A stretch of 38,535 nucleotides of DNA from Pectinatus brassicae. Lineage in GTDB: Bacteria; Bacillota; Negativicutes; Selenomonadales; Selenomonadaceae. The position numbers and the translations under genes were made by a program. Below, piece by piece: positions 16,226-24,769 of this stretch (its first letter is position 1; each line of letters opens with the position of its first letter). The stretch covers positions 1 to 38,535 of the forward strand of contig NZ_JACHFH010000026.1 of assembly GCF_014201835.1 (NCBI RefSeq), read 5' to 3'. Below the pieces are notes generated by a model, which worked only from the letters and a program-made list of their open reading frames with translations, was not told the origin of the DNA and ran no database searches.

Positions 16226-16257
16226 AAAAAAAAGCTCCTGCTCTTATCAGCAGAAGT
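16226..16257 (-). terminator. Terminator after the 33-codon ORF
   Basis: On the minus strand CTTCTGCT and AGCAGGAG form an 8-bp stem with one G-U pair and a 6-base loop, followed by eight T. It lies about 45 bases after the small ORF stop, suggesting that ORF is a transcribed unit. Confidence 0.7.
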
Positions 16258-16301
16258 TAAGTTTGTTATCTATAAAATTAATAAATTGCTATTTACATCT
16301 T

Positions 16302-16403
16302 TTAGTCCTGTAATTCTTTCATAACCTGGATTTGATTGGAAATTTCTTCTATTTCCTGCTCCAGTTCTTCAAATTCTCCATAAAGAGTATCTAAATCTGG
16401 CAT
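16302..16403 (-). CDS. 33-residue acidic coiled-coil small protein, unknown function
   Basis: The ORF runs from ATG 16403 to TAA 16304-16302. It begins MPDLDTLYGEFEELEQEIEE and continues with ISNQIQVMKELQD. It is a single amphipathic helix with leucine/isoleucine heptad spacing and many glutamates, so a coiled coil is likely. A purine-rich GGAGAGTGTGAT lies about 10 bases ahead. That matches an extended Shine-Dalgarno region, although the GGAG part alone is far away. Its own terminator follows. I do not recognise a family. It resembles Spo0E-like small proteins only in size and helicity, not in signature residues. Confidence 0.5.
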   Translation of the reverse strand: MPDLDTLYGEFEELEQEIEEISNQIQVMKELQD

Positions 16404-16854
16404 ATTTGTTAAATCACACTCTCCTTTCTCCTAATTTTCAACTCAATCATTGGCTTATTTATAGTTTGTTCTTCCATAAATCTTGCTTATTATAACACAT
16501 AGTTTTTTATTTTACTATCATTTACTAATATTTTTTTCAAAAAGTTTACATAACTGTTTTTTTAAAAATTATTATGTATATTTTTTCATTCTAATCCCCT
16601 TTTTTATTACCTGCTGCGATCGTTTATCTATGTCTTTTTCATTTTTTATGTTTTTGTAACATCTTATATTATACGTATTCTGGAATTTACACATTACACC
16701 TACTAAAGTAAAAAAATTACCACTATTATTCATAGTGGCAAAATGAAAAAGAAATGGATGTTTCTTATTATAAAACTAAAATAGTATAAAATGATTATAT
16801 CTACATTAAAAATATGTTAATTATATTCACATATCAATAATAATTGTTTATTAC
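16404..16854. other. AT-rich intergenic region, one terminator-like hairpin
   Basis: A hairpin CCACTAT-ATAGTGG (16720-16738) followed on the minus strand by an A/T-rich run with seven T may act as a second terminator behind pckA. Otherwise only scattered AT-rich sequence is seen. It includes TATAAT at 16496-16491 on the minus strand, a possible -10 box for the 33-codon ORF, with a poor -35. Confidence 0.4.
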
Positions 16855-16903
16855 AAAGATCCCCTTATAACTTATCATACAGATGAATTATAAGGGGATC
16901 TTT
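16855..16903 (-). terminator. Hairpin after pckA
   Basis: A perfect 16-bp stem AAAGATCCCCTTATAA with its complement (16855-16870 and 16888-16903) starts 25 bases after the pckA stop. The T-tract is poor (CTTTGTAAT), so it may act more as an mRNA end-protecting hairpin than a strong terminator. Confidence 0.7.
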
Positions 16904-16928
16904 AAATATTATACATATTTTTTTAAAA

Positions 16929-18500
16929 TCACATCTTAGGACCAGTACTTAAAATATCATCATCCATTTCACCTTTAAACTTCCGGACATTTTTAGCAAA
17001 TAAATCAACTAATTTTGCCGCTTGGCGCTTATAGGCAGCCTTATCTGCCCAAGTATTTATCGGTTTCAAAATATCAATAGGGACCTCCGGACAAAAATCT
17101 GGTACTTCCACTCTAAATATTGAGTCGGCTACCCAGCCCACATTATCGAGTTTGCCATCTAAAGCCGCACTTAGCATTGCTCTTGTATATTTTAGTTTCA
17201 TACGCGAACCAATGCCGTAAGGACCACCAGTCCAGCCTGTATTTACCAAATACACCTTAGTATTATGTTCCTGAATTTTCTTTTCCAATAGGCGGGCATA
17301 TTTAAGCGGTGAAAGCGGCAGGAACGGTTCACCAAAGCCAATAGAAAATGTTGCCTGTGGTTCAACTATACCGCGTTCCGTACCAGCCACCTTACTGGTA
17401 TAACCTGACAGGAAATGATACATAGCCTGTTTAGGGTTTAGCCGTGAAATCGGTGGGAGCACACCAAAAGCATCCGCCGTTAAAAAGATAATGGCATTAG
17501 GATGTCCAGCCATGCTTGGATGAATTGCATTAGGAATATAACTCAAGGGATAGGCTACTCGTGTATTTTCCGTATAACGTGCATCATCATAATCTTCCTT
17601 GCGGGTTCTTGGATCTAAAACTACATTTTCCAAAACTGAACCATATTTTACAGCCCGATATATTTCCGGTTCAGTATCTTCGGTAAGATGGATACATTTG
17701 GCATAGCAGCCGCCTTCAATATTAAATATACCATTTTCACTCCAGCCGTGTTCATCATCACCAATTAATTCACGATGGGGATCAGCAGATAATGTGGTTT
17801 TCCCTGTACCGCTAAGGCCAAAGAAAATAGCACTCTTCCCATCTTTGCCTACATTAGCCGAACAATGCATCGACAATATCCCTTTTTGCGGTAAAATATA
17901 ATTCATTACCGAAAAAATTGCCTTTTTCATTTCACCGCAGTATTTTGTGCCGCCTATTATTACCATTTTATAGTCAAAATTGATAATTACAAATGCTTCT
18001 GAATGAACTGAATCTTCCAGTGGATCTGCTAAAACACTTGGGCAGCATACTAAAGTAAAATCATGCGGTGTTGTTGGTGGTATTTCTGGATTTATAAATA
18101 ATTCTTTCAGAAACAAATGCTGAGCTGCATATTCCGTTATGCATTTTACCTGCAGCTGATGTTCAGGATCAGCACCAACAAAATTGTCACTAACATACAT
18201 CTTATGGTTTTTAGTAAAATTTCTTATTTTGCAATATAATCGCTTAAAAGTATCCTCTGTACAAGGAGCATTATTAGTCCAGCTTACAATATTATGTACC
18301 GATGGTGTATCAACGATAAACCTATCTTTAGGCGACCGACCTGTATATTTTCCGGTATATATACAGATAGCGCCTCGCTTTGATAACATGCCTTCCCTAT
18401 TTATTATTGCTTCTTCAAATAATTCTGGTACAGTAAGGTCACGTGCAATGGTGCGTGTTACAGATAAAATATCTTCAGCCGAAAAATCCTTGTTATACAT
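16929..18500 (-). CDS. pckA: Phosphoenolpyruvate carboxykinase (ATP)
   Basis: This 523-residue enzyme interconverts oxaloacetate + ATP and PEP + CO2 + ADP. Kinase-1a GLSGTGKTTLS (about 229-239) and kinase-2 LIGDDEHGW are present. So are the substrate-binding segment TGRSPKDRF near residue 53 and the GTKYCGEMKKAIF segment. Length and motifs place it in the ATP-dependent class. In succinate/propionate-forming anaerobes it often runs towards oxaloacetate, which suits the fumarase and fumarate reductase genes in this window. Divergent from alaS. AAGGAAG lies upstream of ATG 18500. It ends in TGA. Confidence 0.97.
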   Translation of the reverse strand: MYNKDFSAEDILSVTRTIARDLTVPELFEEAIINREGMLSKRGAICIYTGKYTGRSPKDRFIVDTPSVHNIVSWTNNAPCTEDTFKRLYCKIRNFTKNHKMYVSDNFVGADPEHQLQVKCITEYAAQHLFLKELFINPEIPPTTPHDFTLVCCPSVLADPLEDSVHSEAFVIINFDYKMVIIGGTKYCGEMKKAIFSVMNYILPQKGILSMHCSANVGKDGKSAIFFGLSGTGKTTLSADPHRELIGDDEHGWSENGIFNIEGGCYAKCIHLTEDTEPEIYRAVKYGSVLENVVLDPRTRKEDYDDARYTENTRVAYPLSYIPNAIHPSMAGHPNAIIFLTADAFGVLPPISRLNPKQAMYHFLSGYTSKVAGTERGIVEPQATFSIGFGEPFLPLSPLKYARLLEKKIQEHNTKVYLVNTGWTGGPYGIGSRMKLKYTRAMLSAALDGKLDNVGWVADSIFRVEVPDFCPEVPIDILKPINTWADKAAYKRQAAKLVDLFAKNVRKFKGEMDDDILSTGPKM

Positions 18501-18684
18501 AATATCAACTTCCTTTACTATTAATCTATAATTTTAACCTTCGACCTTCTATAGTATATATAATTCTCGTTTTTTTATACTTTTCCTGCTGTTTTTTTAA
18601 TAATATAAATATTATAATAATATATCTTTATCGATACACACTGGTAAATTTATAGCAAAGTACTTTAATTTCTTAACAAGAGCC

Positions 18685-18713
18685 TTTACTTTAGATTGTG
18701 ATTTTTATATAAT
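18685..18713 (+). promoter_or_regulatory. Promoter of alaS
   Basis: TTTACT (18685-18690), a 17-base spacer and TATAAT (18708-18713) lie 42 bases ahead of the alaS start. No T-box leader structure fits in the short untranslated region. Confidence 0.6.
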
Positions 18714-18754
18714 TAAATGAATGTGTAATTATACAAATTTGGAGGTAGAATATT

Positions 18755-21373
18755 TTGAAATACATGAGCGGCAATGAATTGCGGGAAAAATTTCTGCAAT
18801 ATTTTGCACAGAAGGGCCATCTGCGTCTGCCCAGTTATTCTTTAATTCCAGACAACGATCCTTCTTTACTGATGATTGGTGCAGGTATGGCACCATTTAA
18901 ACCATTTTTTACAGGCAAGATGAAGCCACCTTGTACTCGTATAACTACCAGTCAACGCTGCGTGCGTACTGGCGATATAGAAAATGTGGGCCGCACTGCC
19001 CGCCATCAGACTTTTTTTGAAATGCTGGGAAATTTTTCTTTCGGTGACTATTTTAAGGAAGAAGTTATTCCTTGGGCTTGGGATTTTCTTACCAAAGAAT
19101 TAGAACTCCCCGCTGATAAATTATGGGTTAGTATTTACCCTAAAGATGATGAAGCTTATAAAATTTGGACAGAAAAAACTTCTGTAAATCCTAAGCAAAT
19201 TGTAAGAATGGATGATAATTTCTGGGAAATTGGTACCGGTCCATGCGGGCCTGACTCCGAAATATATATTGACCTTGGTGAAGATCGCGGCTGTGGCAGC
19301 CCTGATTGTGCTCCTGGCTGTGACTGCGACCGTTATCTGGAAATCTGGAACCTTGTGTTTACCCAATATGATCATACAGAATCCGGTGACTATGAACCAT
19401 TGGAAAAGAAAAACATCGATACCGGTGCTGGTCTTGAACGCCTTGCCTCTGTCATTCAGGGTAAACCTACCAATTTTGAAACTGACTTATTATATCCAAT
19501 CATTGAATATGCCTGCCAGGTATCTAATGTAGAATATAATAAAGACAAACAATCTAATGTATCACTAAAAGTTATCGCTGACCATGCACGCAGTATTGCT
19601 ATCATGGTAATGGACGGTATTTTACCTTCTAATGAAGGACGCGGCTATGTACTTCGCCGTATTTTACGCCGTGCTGTACGCCATGGCCGCATGTTGGGCA
19701 TAGAAAAAGCATTTCTTGCTGATGCCATCGATGTTGTTGCTAAAATTTATGAAGGTGTTTATCCTGAACTTGCAGAAAGAAAAGATTACATCAAAAAAAT
19801 TATCAGCATCGAAGAAGAACGCTTCCATCTTACATTAACTCAGGGAATTTTCTTACTTAACGACGAAATAGAAAAATTAAATGCTGACAACAAAAACGTT
19901 CTTGATGGTCAAGTTGGCTTTAAGCTCTATGATACATATGGTTTTCCTTACGAATTAACAGAAGAAATTCTGCATGAAAATCATCTTTCTTTGGATAAAG
20001 ACAGTTTTGATAAAGCAATGCAGGCTCAGCGTGAACGAGCCAGAGAAGCTCGTCATGATACCGCTAAATTAGACATACCTGATTTACGCGATCTAAATGT
20101 TGAAAATCTTAAAACTGATGATAATGCTAAAACGGCTAAAGTTGTATGCATATGGAAAAATGGTGAGCTTACCGATTCTTTGCAAGACGGTGATGAAGCT
20201 GGTATTATTCTTGATGTTACCCCATTTTATGCTGAAGGCGGCGGACAAGTTGGTGACTGTGGTAAATTTACCAGCGAACTTGGTAAACTGACTATTACTA
20301 ATACCAAAAAACTGCCTAACGGCGTAATTTATCACGTTGCTTATGTAGTTGAAGGCAGCCTCAATGTCGGTGATACGGTAAATATGCAGATAGATCTAGC
20401 TGCTAAAACTGCTTCGGCCCGCAATCATACAGCTACCCATTTACTGCAGGCCGCACTGAAAAAAATTGTCGGCGATCATGTCAACCAGGCTGGATCAGCT
20501 GTAAACACTGAACATTTACGCTTTGATTTTTCCAATTTTGAACCTGTAACTGCCGACCAATTAGCCCAGGTAGAACAAATGGTTAACGCTGAAATATTAA
20601 AAGCACTGCCTGTAGAAATAAATCATATGAAGCAGGATGAAGCTAAAGCTAAAGGTGCTATGGCCTTATTTGGGGAAAAATATGGCGATGTTGTCAGAGT
20701 TGTTTCCGTTGGTGATTTCAGTATGGAATTATGCGGCGGCAGCCATGTACACAATATCGGTCAAATAGGCTTATTTAAGATCATCAGCGAAAGTGGTGTT
20801 GCTGCCGGTGTGCGCCGTATTGAAGCAATTACTAGTGAAAAAGCTTATAGCTATGTTAACAGTCAGATACAGACATTAGCTACTGTTGCTTCTCTCTTAA
20901 AAACTGATAGTGCCGACATTGCTGCTAAAACTCAATCTGTACTCGATGAAAATAAAGAATTAAAGCAGGAAATCCATAAGATGAAAGACCTGCAATTAAA
21001 AGCTGATGCCCAAGAACTGCTTTTAGGCCTAAAAAAATATGATGATATCAATGTTATTGCCGGAAAAGCAAATGCCAATAATATGGATGAATTACGCACC
21101 ATGGCCGACAATACCTGTGATAAAATAGAAAATGGCGTTGTAATTTTGGGAGCTGTAAATGATGATAAGGTTAATTTAATCGTTAAGGTTTCTGATTATG
21201 CTGTAAAAAAAGGAATTCATGCCGGAAAAATTATCAAAGAAGCTGCCCAGGCAGTAGGTGGTAATGGTGGCGGACGTCCTAATATGGCACAAGCTGGCGG
21301 TAAAATCCCGGCAAATCTGCCTGATGCTTTTACTAAAGCAGTTGAAGCATTAAAAACACAGCTCAAAATGTAA
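18755..21373 (+). CDS. alaS: Alanyl-tRNA synthetase
   Basis: This 872-residue enzyme charges tRNA-Ala. The class II catalytic core (about 5-250) includes [27 protein letters not shown]-type motif 2 sequence, here [14 protein letters not shown]. The editing domain has HTATH (about 557-561) and CGGSH (about 660), the zinc/editing residues. The C-Ala domain ends with [12 protein letters not shown]. The TTG at 18755 is preferred because GGAGGT lies 8 bases ahead; the ATG at 18764 would be 17 bases away. It opens the conserved alaS-ireB-ruvX cluster of Firmicutes. Confidence 0.98.
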   Translation: MKYMSGNELREKFLQYFAQKGHLRLPSYSLIPDNDPSLLMIGAGMAPFKPFFTGKMKPPCTRITTSQRCVRTGDIENVGRTARHQTFFEMLGNFSFGDYFKEEVIPWAWDFLTKELELPADKLWVSIYPKDDEAYKIWTEKTSVNPKQIVRMDDNFWEIGTGPCGPDSEIYIDLGEDRGCGSPDCAPGCDCDRYLEIWNLVFTQYDHTESGDYEPLEKKNIDTGAGLERLASVIQGKPTNFETDLLYPIIEYACQVSNVEYNKDKQSNVSLKVIADHARSIAIMVMDGILPSNEGRGYVLRRILRRAVRHGRMLGIEKAFLADAIDVVAKIYEGVYPELAERKDYIKKIISIEEERFHLTLTQGIFLLNDEIEKLNADNKNVLDGQVGFKLYDTYGFPYELTEEILHENHLSLDKDSFDKAMQAQRERAREARHDTAKLDIPDLRDLNVENLKTDDNAKTAKVVCIWKNGELTDSLQDGDEAGIILDVTPFYAEGGGQVGDCGKFTSELGKLTITNTKKLPNGVIYHVAYVVEGSLNVGDTVNMQIDLAAKTASARNHTATHLLQAALKKIVGDHVNQAGSAVNTEHLRFDFSNFEPVTADQLAQVEQMVNAEILKALPVEINHMKQDEAKAKGAMALFGEKYGDVVRVVSVGDFSMELCGGSHVHNIGQIGLFKIISESGVAAGVRRIEAITSEKAYSYVNSQIQTLATVASLLKTDSADIAAKTQSVLDENKELKQEIHKMKDLQLKADAQELLLGLKKYDDINVIAGKANANNMDELRTMADNTCDKIENGVVILGAVNDDKVNLIVKVSDYAVKKGIHAGKIIKEAAQAVGGNGGGRPNMAQAGGKIPANLPDAFTKAVEALKTQLKM

Positions 21374-21413
21374 CAATGCATCTTTTCTTTTCCCTGAAAG
21401 GAATGTGATTTTT

Positions 21414-21671
21414 ATGTCCAATATGGAAGAAACAATGATGTTCAAATTTGGCACGGAAGAAAACCGGGCTGCGGTTATACTTAAAGAAGCCTGCACAGCG
21501 ATGCAGGAAAAAGGCTATAATCCAATAAACCAGTTGGTTGGCTATTTATTATCCGGTGATCCTGCCTATATAACCAGTCACGAGGATGCTCGCAGTAAAA
21601 TCCGCAGCATCGAACGCGACGAGCTTTTATCAGAATTAGTTAGATTTTATTTGGACAAAAACAAACCATAA
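21414..21671 (+). CDS. IreB-family regulatory phosphoprotein (UPF0297)
   Basis: This 85-residue protein starts at ATG 21414, with AAAGGAATGTGAT just ahead. The GTG at 21405 lies inside that ribosome site and is rejected. It shows the family hallmark ETMMFKF near the N-terminus and [19 protein letters not shown] in the middle. In Enterococcus, IreB is phosphorylated on threonine by the Ser/Thr kinase IreK; a threonine is present before MMFKF. It lies between alaS and ruvX, its usual position in Firmicutes, 13 bases before ruvX. Confidence 0.95.
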   Translation: MSNMEETMMFKFGTEENRAAVILKEACTAMQEKGYNPINQLVGYLLSGDPAYITSHEDARSKIRSIERDELLSELVRFYLDKNKP

Positions 21672-21684
21672 GCAGGAGGATACA

Positions 21685-22110
21685 ATGCGTATCATGGGTC
21701 TCGATGTGGGTGATAAAACAGTGGGTGTAGCCATCAGTGATGCGCTTATGCTCACTGCCCAAGGTATAGAAACTGTACGACGACAGTCATGGGAAATTGA
21801 CTTAAAACGCTTAAACGAACTTATTGAGGAATATTCCATTGATAAGATAGTAGTTGGTTTACCACGCAATATGAATGGCACTGAAGGGGAACGCTGCGAT
21901 GTTGTAAGAGATTTTGCTGAACACTTAAAAGAAGTTGTCAGCACACCTGAAATAATATTTTGGGATGAACGTCTTTCAACCGTCGCTGCTGAAAAATACC
22001 TGGTAGCTGCTGATGTCAGCCGCGCCAAACGCCGCAAGATTATTGATAAAATGGCTGCTGTATTTATATTACAGGGATACCTTGACAGTAATCCGCAAAA
22101 ATTATTCTAA
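21685..22110 (+). CDS. ruvX: Holliday junction resolvase-like / pre-16S rRNA nuclease RuvX (YqgF)
   Basis: This 141-residue RNase H-fold protein has GLDVGDKTVGVAISD at the N-terminus (first catalytic Asp), VVGLPRNMNGTEGER, and WDERLSTVAAEK with catalytic Asp/Glu. A final aspartate lies in KIIDKMAAVFILQGYL. In E. coli YqgF processes the 16S rRNA 5' end. AGCAGGAGG precedes the ATG. It ends the three-gene operon and is followed at once by a strong terminator. Confidence 0.97.
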   Translation: MRIMGLDVGDKTVGVAISDALMLTAQGIETVRRQSWEIDLKRLNELIEEYSIDKIVVGLPRNMNGTEGERCDVVRDFAEHLKEVVSTPEIIFWDERLSTVAAEKYLVAADVSRAKRRKIIDKMAAVFILQGYLDSNPQKLF

Positions 22111-22152
22111 AAAAGGCCGTCGTATGTTTTATTAACATGCGACGGCCTTTTT
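22110..22152. terminator. Terminator after ruvX (bidirectional)
   Basis: AAAAGGCCGTCG and CGACGGCCTTTT form a long GC-rich stem extended by ATGTT/AACAT, with A- and T-runs outside. It also faces the end of the convergent AbiEii-like gene. Confidence 0.92.
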
Positions 22153-22179
22153 AGAACAATTTCATATTAAATTATAAAT

Positions 22180-23121
22180 TTATTCACCAATATCTGATAA
22201 AATTTTATCTATCTGCGCAAATACTGCCAAGGCCTCAGAAAAATCCTGTTTTATTGATGTATATAATAAATCTACGTGTAAACTTTCATAGCGTTTTTTT
22301 ATTTCCGCAGCCGAAATAATATTTTGCCATGATCCATATGCAAACTTACCTACGGGATCATAATCTCTTGCTGTAGCACGTTTTTTAATATATTCTATAT
22401 CCGTTTCCTTGGTTAATCGTAGAATTCGCCGTAATTCATCGGTATTTTTAAGAAACTCCTGTATATCTAATCGATCCATAAGTTTTTTTATATCATAAAT
22501 ATGCCGCACCTTATTTTTTAAAGTACCACATAGTGCATGACGTTTTACAGCCAGCAATTTATCAATAAAAGTACGACGAATGTCTAATACATTAACAAAA
22601 ATCTCATGCCATCCATATTCTTTTAAAAGTCGCTGTTCCTCACGTGCTTCTAAAAATTCCTGCAGATATGATTTTATAGGACGCATTTCAAATGGCTCAG
22701 GTCTGACTACTGCACCAATTTCCAGTTTTATGCCAGTATCTTTCAACATATTATTCAGCCATACCTGTGAACTCTTATTTCTATCATTACGCTCAGCATT
22801 AATTGGCTCAAAAAAACACTCTCCAATTAATATTTTTTCTACGATTTTAAGTTCTCTACTGAGTGCCTTCTTTTTTATATTGCCTTTTGGTAAATAAGTC
22901 AAATCAATATCTTCCGAAAATCGTTCAATAGAACCAGGATAACATTTACTTAATGATGTTCCTCCTTTAAATACACAATTTTGTACATATTCTGTTTCAG
23001 CAAGATTTCCTAAAATCTTACATATAAGGTAATCTTTTTGTATTGCCATTTCCGGAATTCCCTTATATATACTAGTCATTTGCACAAGATCCTTAAAATT
23101 TTTCTGCTTATCAAGCTCCAT
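22180..23121 (-). CDS. AbiEii-like nucleotidyltransferase toxin
   Basis: This 313-residue protein starts at ATG 23121; GGGAGAG lies 5 bases ahead, while an upstream in-frame ATG at 23163 lacks a site. It has the nucleotidyltransferase signature of the AbiEii family: FKGGTSLSK followed by FSEDIDLTY (GGTS...DxD). In characterised AbiE systems this subunit inactivates cell components by nucleotidyl transfer, and it halts phage-infected cells. It overlaps the partner gene by 11 bases, implying translational coupling. G+C is low, like the flanks, so there is no compositional evidence of recent transfer. Confidence 0.88.
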   Translation of the reverse strand: MELDKQKNFKDLVQMTSIYKGIPEMAIQKDYLICKILGNLAETEYVQNCVFKGGTSLSKCYPGSIERFSEDIDLTYLPKGNIKKKALSRELKIVEKILIGECFFEPINAERNDRNKSSQVWLNNMLKDTGIKLEIGAVVRPEPFEMRPIKSYLQEFLEAREEQRLLKEYGWHEIFVNVLDIRRTFIDKLLAVKRHALCGTLKNKVRHIYDIKKLMDRLDIQEFLKNTDELRRILRLTKETDIEYIKKRATARDYDPVGKFAYGSWQNIISAAEIKKRYESLHVDLLYTSIKQDFSEALAVFAQIDKILSDIGE

Positions 23122-23803
23122 ACTTACTCTCCCATTGCGGAATATTATATTTCGAAGTTGCATTTAAGTATTGCTTCAATGTGTTCCGTATCCCATAAGC
23201 ATCTAATATTTCCTTTAAAAAAGCAATTGTCCGTTTTTTATATCCCATCTGGTCATAAATTCTCGCAAAAATATTTTCATCAAAATTCTTTACAATTTTA
23301 TTGCAATATGCAATAAAATTTCTCTGATTAAAATCTTCTATTTTTTGATAGTTTTCTAGAATCTCCAATAACTCTATCGTGGGCAACATTTCGGGCTGAT
23401 AAAATGATGTTAGTTTATTCAATCGAATATTCTTTATTTTTCCCTGTGTTACATGACTCTTTTGGGTATAAATTTCTATCTGTTTAGATATTTGTGTTGT
23501 CAACCTATATTTATTATACAGACGATATCCTGTTTCAAAACCATAACGATTATTATCGCCAATAAAATATGCTGTAATTTCATATTCTCCCGCAGGTACC
23601 GCTCCAAACCTTGTTTGCCTTGGTTTACAATATACTCCCCTGCTCAAGCGAATTAATTTTCCCATCTGATTCATCCGTTCCATTGTTTTGAGAAAAGATG
23701 CTTCTGTCATTTCAGAAAATTTTTTCAAATACAATTCCCGCGCAATAAAAATTGTTTTTTCTGGATTTTTTTCAAGATACCTTGAAATTATTTCCATTGA
23801 CAT
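23111..23803 (-). CDS. AbiEi-like antitoxin / transcriptional regulator (DUF6088 type)
   Basis: This 230-residue protein starts at ATG 23803 with GAGGAGG 6 bases ahead. The N-terminal winged-helix region (about 1-60) ends in KLIRLSRGVYCKP, typical of AbiEi/DUF6088 antitoxins. The C-terminal part resembles the AbiEi_3 domain in layout (FGAVPAGEYEITAYFIG). It is first in the operon, as expected for an autoregulating antitoxin. A consensus promoter and an inverted repeat over its -35 box lie just upstream. Confidence 0.85.
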   Translation of the reverse strand: MSMEIISRYLEKNPEKTIFIARELYLKKFSEMTEASFLKTMERMNQMGKLIRLSRGVYCKPRQTRFGAVPAGEYEITAYFIGDNNRYGFETGYRLYNKYRLTTQISKQIEIYTQKSHVTQGKIKNIRLNKLTSFYQPEMLPTIELLEILENYQKIEDFNQRNFIAYCNKIVKNFDENIFARIYDQMGYKKRTIAFLKEILDAYGIRNTLKQYLNATSKYNIPQWESKYGA

Positions 23804-23827
23804 TCAACAACACCTCCTCTTGTTTTA

Positions 23828-23881
23828 ATTATATCTTTATTTTTTTATTTGTGTCAAGTTTTTTTGTTTTTTACTCGACAC
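23828..23881 (-). promoter_or_regulatory. Promoter and candidate operator of the AbiE-like pair
   Basis: On the minus strand TTGACA (23857-23852) and TATAAT (23833-23828) are both perfect, with an 18-base spacer. GTGTCAAG (23851-23858) over the -35 box and CTCGACAC (23874-23881) form an inverted repeat matching at 7 of 8 positions. It is a plausible binding site for the antitoxin, since AbiEi proteins repress by binding inverted repeats. Confidence 0.7.
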
Positions 23882-23962
23882 TATATACAATTTGAATAAC
23901 TTATTAAATTGTATAAAAGATATTTATCACTATAGGAAAAATTACAGGCTCTTTCGCATAAT

Positions 23963-24005
23963 AAAAAAGAGGCTATCACAATCTCATGCGATAGCCTCTT
24001 TTTTA
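23963..24005. terminator. Terminator after the fumarate reductase operon
   Basis: AAAAAAGAGGCTATC and GATAGCCTCTTTTTT make a stem with both an A-run and a T-run. It begins just past the iron-sulfur subunit stop codon. Confidence 0.92.
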
Positions 24006-24011
24006 TCTAAA

Positions 24012-24764
24012 TTATTTATTGAAAATATTTTTCAATGCTTGTTTATTTACATCACGGTTAAGCTGTGCTAAGTAAGTTGTCAATTTAATATCTTTAGGAC
24101 AAACTTCTACGCAGTTTTGGCTGTTACCGCAGCTGGTGATACCGCCTTTTTCCATTAAAGCATTAAGACGTTTTTCTTTGTCAAATTTGCCAAGTGGATT
24201 AAGGTTGAATAAATATGACTGAACAGTAGGAGCAGGTCCGATAAAGTCGGATTGAGGACCTACGTTAGGGCATGCTTCCAAGCAGCAGCCGCAAGTCATG
24301 CAATGAGAAATTTCATAAGCAGTAGCAGCAACATTAGGATCTTGGATAGGTGCTGTATTAACTTCCCAGCTGCCATCTACTTCTACCCAACCCTGAATGC
24401 GTTTAAGGCTTTCAAACATTACAGAACGGTCAATCTGTAAGTCGCGAATTACTGGGAAAGTACGAGCAGGTGCTAAACGAATAGGCTGAGAAATCTGGTC
24501 TACCAATGTAGCACAAGCCTGTCTTGCTTTACCATTAATAACCATCATGCAGGCACCGCAGACTTTTTCCAGGCAATTACATTCCCAAACAACAGGAGTG
24601 GTTTTCTTGCCATCTTTTGTTACAGGTTTTTTCTGGATTTCCATTAAAGCCGCAACAACATTAAGTGCTGGACGATATGGAACAAGAAATTCTTCTGTAT
24701 AAGGTTTACTATCAGGAGTATCCTGACGTTCTATAATAAAATGTACTGTTTTTTGATCTGCCAT
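24012..24764 (-). CDS. sdhB: Fumarate reductase / succinate dehydrogenase iron-sulfur subunit
   Basis: This 250-residue subunit relays electrons between the cytochrome b subunit and the flavoprotein. The N-terminal 2Fe-2S domain has C62, C64, C69, C72 and C84 (ECNCLEKVCGAC). The C-terminal part has CMTCGCCLEACP and CGNSQNCVEVCPK for the 4Fe-4S and 3Fe-4S clusters. Its ribosome site overlaps the end of the flavoprotein gene, and only 5 bases separate them. It is last gene of the C-A-B set, followed by a strong terminator. Confidence 0.97.
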   Translation of the reverse strand: MADQKTVHFIIERQDTPDSKPYTEEFLVPYRPALNVVAALMEIQKKPVTKDGKKTTPVVWECNCLEKVCGACMMVINGKARQACATLVDQISQPIRLAPARTFPVIRDLQIDRSVMFESLKRIQGWVEVDGSWEVNTAPIQDPNVAATAYEISHCMTCGCCLEACPNVGPQSDFIGPAPTVQSYLFNLNPLGKFDKEKRLNALMEKGGITSCGNSQNCVEVCPKDIKLTTYLAQLNRDVNKQALKNIFNK

Positions 24765-24769
24765 CGCTA

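Noticed and set aside
16744-16785. 13-codon ORF starting MKKKWMF
   Set aside because: Too short, no ribosome site, ends in TAG, and lies in AT-rich spacer.
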